Below, piece after piece: positions 61,240 through 64,000 of a stretch of 64,000 nt of DNA. The notes beneath the pieces are model-generated. The model had not been told where the DNA came from, made no database searches, and saw only the letters and a list, made by a program, of their open reading frames with translations. Position 1 is the first letter of the stretch. Each line of letters starts with the position of its first letter. The stretch is from Phoronis australis. Lineage: Eukaryota; Phoronida; Phoronidae. The stretch covers positions 640,205-704,204 of the forward strand of contig NMRA01000023.1 in NCBI GenBank assembly GCA_002633005.1, given 5' to 3'. The position numbers were made by a program, and so were the translations under genes.

Positions 61240-61520
61240 CCCTTTTCGTCTTGCTCTTGCCGTGGTGGCACTCGAGCGCGGATTTCGTAAGACGAAGCTA
61301 TACTCGCAAACGGGCCAGCCTGGGAAGTGGACAACTTAGCAAGGATGTGTGACGTGACCTCGTCGATCACTACGTCCGCCTATCTGCCGGCAGCTCGACC
61401 ACTGCCTGCACTTCCGCGATTAACTGAAACACCGCTACAGTAGCCGTCTATTCGAAAATCGTCATGGTGCGAAATGCCCGACCACGTTGCGAGACGAAAA
61501 CAAAGTTGACGCATTACCGT
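61240..61520 (-). promoter_or_regulatory. CpG-rich patch with a minus-strand donor
   Basis: The most CG-rich stretch of the window's right side, ending on the minus strand with GAAAAG|GTAAGC. It could be an alternative first exon and promoter for the peptide B gene. No TATA box. Confidence 0.3.
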
Positions 61521-61619
61521 AAATTAAGCGCGGTTGGAATAGGTTAAAAATTATGCCAAGGGGACGAAATGTGAAGTATTATGTGGTACAAATCGCCACG
61601 AGTCTTTTCAAATGTCGTT

Positions 61620-61800
61620 TAAGCACGTTTTGCTGATATTTTATTATCATTTTTGGATTATTGTTTTTTCAATTATCATTTATTTATTTTTATCATTTTT
61701 TCATTTTAAGTTTTATTTTTTATTATTTTTATTGTATTTTGTTATTTCTATTGATTATTTTATTTTATTTCTTAGTTTTTAATTTTAATTATTTTTTTAA
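61620..61800. repeat. T-rich low-complexity tract
   Basis: Repeated TTATTTTTATT-type words across about 180 bp. Confidence 0.9.
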
Positions 61801-62198
61801 ACTTTTCGAACCGAAGGAATTATGTGAGTAAAACACCGTAGATAAATATTTGTACGGGCTTAGGGTCAGAGCCGAAGTATTTGAAAAGGCCTCAACAAAC
61901 AGTCGAATAAAATATCAAAAGTGACCTCCGAATAAAAGTTTTTTTAGCTCATGCTGATAACCCCACCGAAATCGGTTCTGCGCTACAGGACACTTAGGTG
62001 TGTGAAACACGGCGCTTTGGAGCTTTACCTCACCAGGCTCCACCGTGATATGCGATAGATTCCCATCTAAATTTCATCTGTTTACACCAATAATACCTCC
62101 TGTCATGTTGGAATAGCACCAAGTAAGTCTAGTGTTATGTAATTCCAGTATCCACCATGCACCCAAACCATCAGTAAAGTCACACATTTGTCAAACCG

Positions 62199-62520
62199 CT
62201 GGCACTCAAACGCATTCTACATGGGTACCCAGACCACAACTGTGCTTCACTCCTTGTTCAACGCTTAAAACAGCTTTAGATTACAATGTAAGGGCACGAA
62301 AAGCCACACCACAGCAAGAAACTGGACAACTCACAGCAACTCACCAACCCCAGCAGGCGTGGGACAAACTCAAAGGAATGGGACCTGAGCCGCATGGCTG
62401 GCCCCTGTCTTACCCGCCCCAGTGATAACCTTTGTACCTCGCCGCTGGGTATCCTACCCAAACCAGACGGGGATGATATCCCACTTATACCCAGGGAATT
62501 GGCTGTTTGGAATGTACCAG
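62199..62520 (+). pseudogene. DIRS-like retrotransposon reverse transcriptase fossil
   Basis: Reading across frameshifts: LALKRILHGYPDHNCASLLV then, after a break, QQETGQL, HQPQQAWDKL and finally TSPLGILPKPDGD. The order (a HPD-type helix, a proline-rich linker, and the SPLGxxPKxDG start of the reverse transcriptase) is that of DIRS-like tyrosine-recombinase retrotransposons. Only the N-terminal edge is left, with at least two frameshifts and no catalytic motif. Confidence 0.6.
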
Positions 62521-62708
62521 GGTCATGTGAGAAGGCGTCGCCGTATTGGCGAGGGGATTGGTTTGGATTTGAGTGCGACCAATCCCAAAAGACTTTGAAT
62601 CGTTGATGGTTGAGGTGTTGTTTTTGGTATGGGAAACAGAGTTCTATCACGTTAAGGAATAGTACATGTAGTATGAAATAGTATATGTGTGAGGAATACG
62701 ACGTTGTG

Positions 62709-63298
62709 TATGACGGGCCCTCGGGGGAAAGTGTCGCCGGAAAAATACGAGCATAATTGTGTACATTACGCCGTTATTTACGCCGTTAATTACACCGTAA
62801 GCGTAATTTAATTATTTACGGCGTAAAATTACGCTCGCAATTTAGTTTAAACCAATGACGTTGGGTTTTACTATCCACGATCGCGCGCGCTCATGGAAAT
62901 ACTTATTTACTGACGAATTTCATGTCTACGATACGAGCGCTGAATCATGGTGGATCAAATCGCTGCTGCCATGTCAGCGATTGTGCAAGAACGAGCTGCC
63001 CAGCAACAGTCGTGTATGTTAGGTCATCACTCATAGGTTTAATTTTGGAACGTTCTTAAGGTATTTTACGAGCGTAATTTACGGCGACATTTCCCCATTT
63101 TATTTACGGGCGTAATTTTACTGCAACACTTTTGCAATTTAACTTACGCTCGTAATTACGATCGTAATTTTACGGCGAAACTTTTCTTACATTCAATCTA
63201 CGAGCGTAATTGTACGGCGACACTCCTGCAATTTAATTTACGCTCGTAATTACGAACGTAATTTTGCGGCGACACTTTCCCCTCAACGGCCCATCATA
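62709..63298. mobile_element. 590-bp inverted-repeat element with 6-bp target duplication
   Basis: Left end TATGACGGGCCCTCGGGGGA and right end (reversed) TATGATGGGCCGTTGAGGGG are followed by AAAGTGTCGCCG on both sides. GTTGTG flanks it exactly at 62703-62708 and 63299-63304. The arms contain many TTACGAGCGTAATT and TTACGGCG words. A short frame at 62947 (MVDQIAAAMSAIVQER) may be a transposase remnant. Confidence 0.88.
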
Positions 63299-63356
63299 GT
63301 TGTGAAACAAACGCGTTGCAAATTAAAAACCCAGTATCTACGAGTACGAGTCTTAC

Positions 63357-63405
63357 CTGTTTTTCCACTGAGTGCACTGTTTCTCTCGTGTATGACTGGG
63401 ATTGA
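63357..63405 (-). other. Candidate 5' untranslated exon (peptide B gene?)
   Basis: Ends AAAACAG|GTAAGA on the minus strand, below a TATA box. If it belongs to peptide B the first intron is 4.3 kb and contains the elements above. The long frame through it is not ATG-led. Confidence 0.4.
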
Positions 63406-63429
63406 TCGCTTACTTCTGATTTTCTCTTA

Positions 63430-63437
63430 CTTATATA
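63430..63437 (-). promoter_or_regulatory. TATA box
   Basis: CGGTATATAAGTAAG on the minus strand, about 30 bp above the candidate noncoding exon. Confidence 0.5.
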
Positions 63438-63439
63438 CC

Positions 63440-64000
63440 GTTTCCTATCTCTAAATATGATGAGTGCGATAAGCACATTTACCAATGGTTCTTCAGTGAT
63501 CGCGTGGGTAGGGGTAATTGTTTACAATATGACGACAAAGACTTAGACATATGATTTTGGTATCGTTCGATTCCCCGCAATGTTATCTTTCCAAATATAC
63601 GTAGAAATTTGTCCTACCCTGTTCCCTTAGTTTTTTATCGTGAAATTTCTGCTTGCACAATTTCCTGGTACTGGCGGTAGTAATACTGCCATTTTGAATG
63701 GATAAGGAGTCACCTGGCGGTCAAAAACTGAACTAATCTACCGACTTGCAGATCGTCGCTTTTCATAAGTTCAAATTGACCGAGACCCGTCAATCCACTG
63801 CCCGAGTTACGTAACCAAGGGTTCGAATTCGATCCTATGGTGACCCTGATATACGCATCTGCTAGCAAGAATCTGCCAAAAAGCGGAGGTTGTTTTTGAG
63901 GTCCAGATTTGTGAAAAAAGTATCACTTCAGACAATTTCATGGAAAAATGGTCACTGAATGGTCACAATTCTAAAAAAATGGAAAAGGTAAAATGCTTCT
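63440..64000. other. Right edge, nothing certain
   Basis: A B-box-like GGGTTCGAATTC at about 63821-63832 hints at another tRNA-derived repeat, but no A box is visible. Confidence 0.4.

Noticed and set aside
63294-63485. 63-codon minus-strand frame with VNVLIALIIFRDRKRY, resembling a receptor helix
   Set aside because: No ATG in frame (TTG only), a stop directly upstream and a TATA box inside it; a noncoding first exon fits better.
1-64000. CRISPR arrays, bacterial operons or rRNA
   Set aside because: Introns, poly(A) signals and animal gene families throughout; no regularly spaced identical repeats and no rRNA-like sequence seen.

Overview
The window is animal nuclear DNA: AT-rich by eye, dominated by introns and intergenic sequence, with short exons bounded by GT/AG sites, AATAAA signals, TATA boxes and many degraded transposons. 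The mix of genes, THAP- and PIN/CXC-type transposons, tRNA-derived repeats and frequent TACATGTA-like palindromes fits a marine invertebrate; the species cannot be fixed from the sequence. Three assembly gaps (8538-8554, 21475-21500, 32886-32967) sit in or beside simple repeats.
Layout. (1) 2.7-23.8 kb, + strand: CATSPER4, a pore-forming subunit of the sperm CatSper calcium channel, in 15 coding exons that join in one frame (about 530 aa). Its introns hold a 4.9-kb inverted-repeat transposon, a 41-bp perfect hairpin and several dispersed repeats. (2) 24.0-31.2 kb, - strand, tail to tail with CATSPER4: a complete five-exon gene for a 228-aa secreted protein with three Kazal inhibitor domains. 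(3) 31.2-36.3 kb: intergenic, repeats only. (4) 37.5-48.0 kb, + strand: the last five exons of a TOG/HEAT-repeat protein, with a 414-bp foldback element upstream and a THAP-bearing TTAA-type element in an intron. (5) 48.8-63.4 kb, - strand: two paralogous genes for about 71-residue secreted six-cysteine peptides of a type I do not recognise. Each has a 5' untranslated exon, a phase-1 signal-peptide exon and a last exon ending in the same CxCxGGCV-stop pattern. (6) 61.5-64 kb: a DIRS-like reverse transcriptase fossil and a 590-bp inverted-repeat element with a 6-bp target duplication.
The genes do not form an obvious pathway. The two peptide paralogues are the best candidate for something undescribed: they were assembled by joining short exons that no long open reading frame reveals, and position-by-position conservation between the two supports both models. 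Exon coordinates were read by eye from splice consensus, phase and family similarity; no alignment or transcript data were available.
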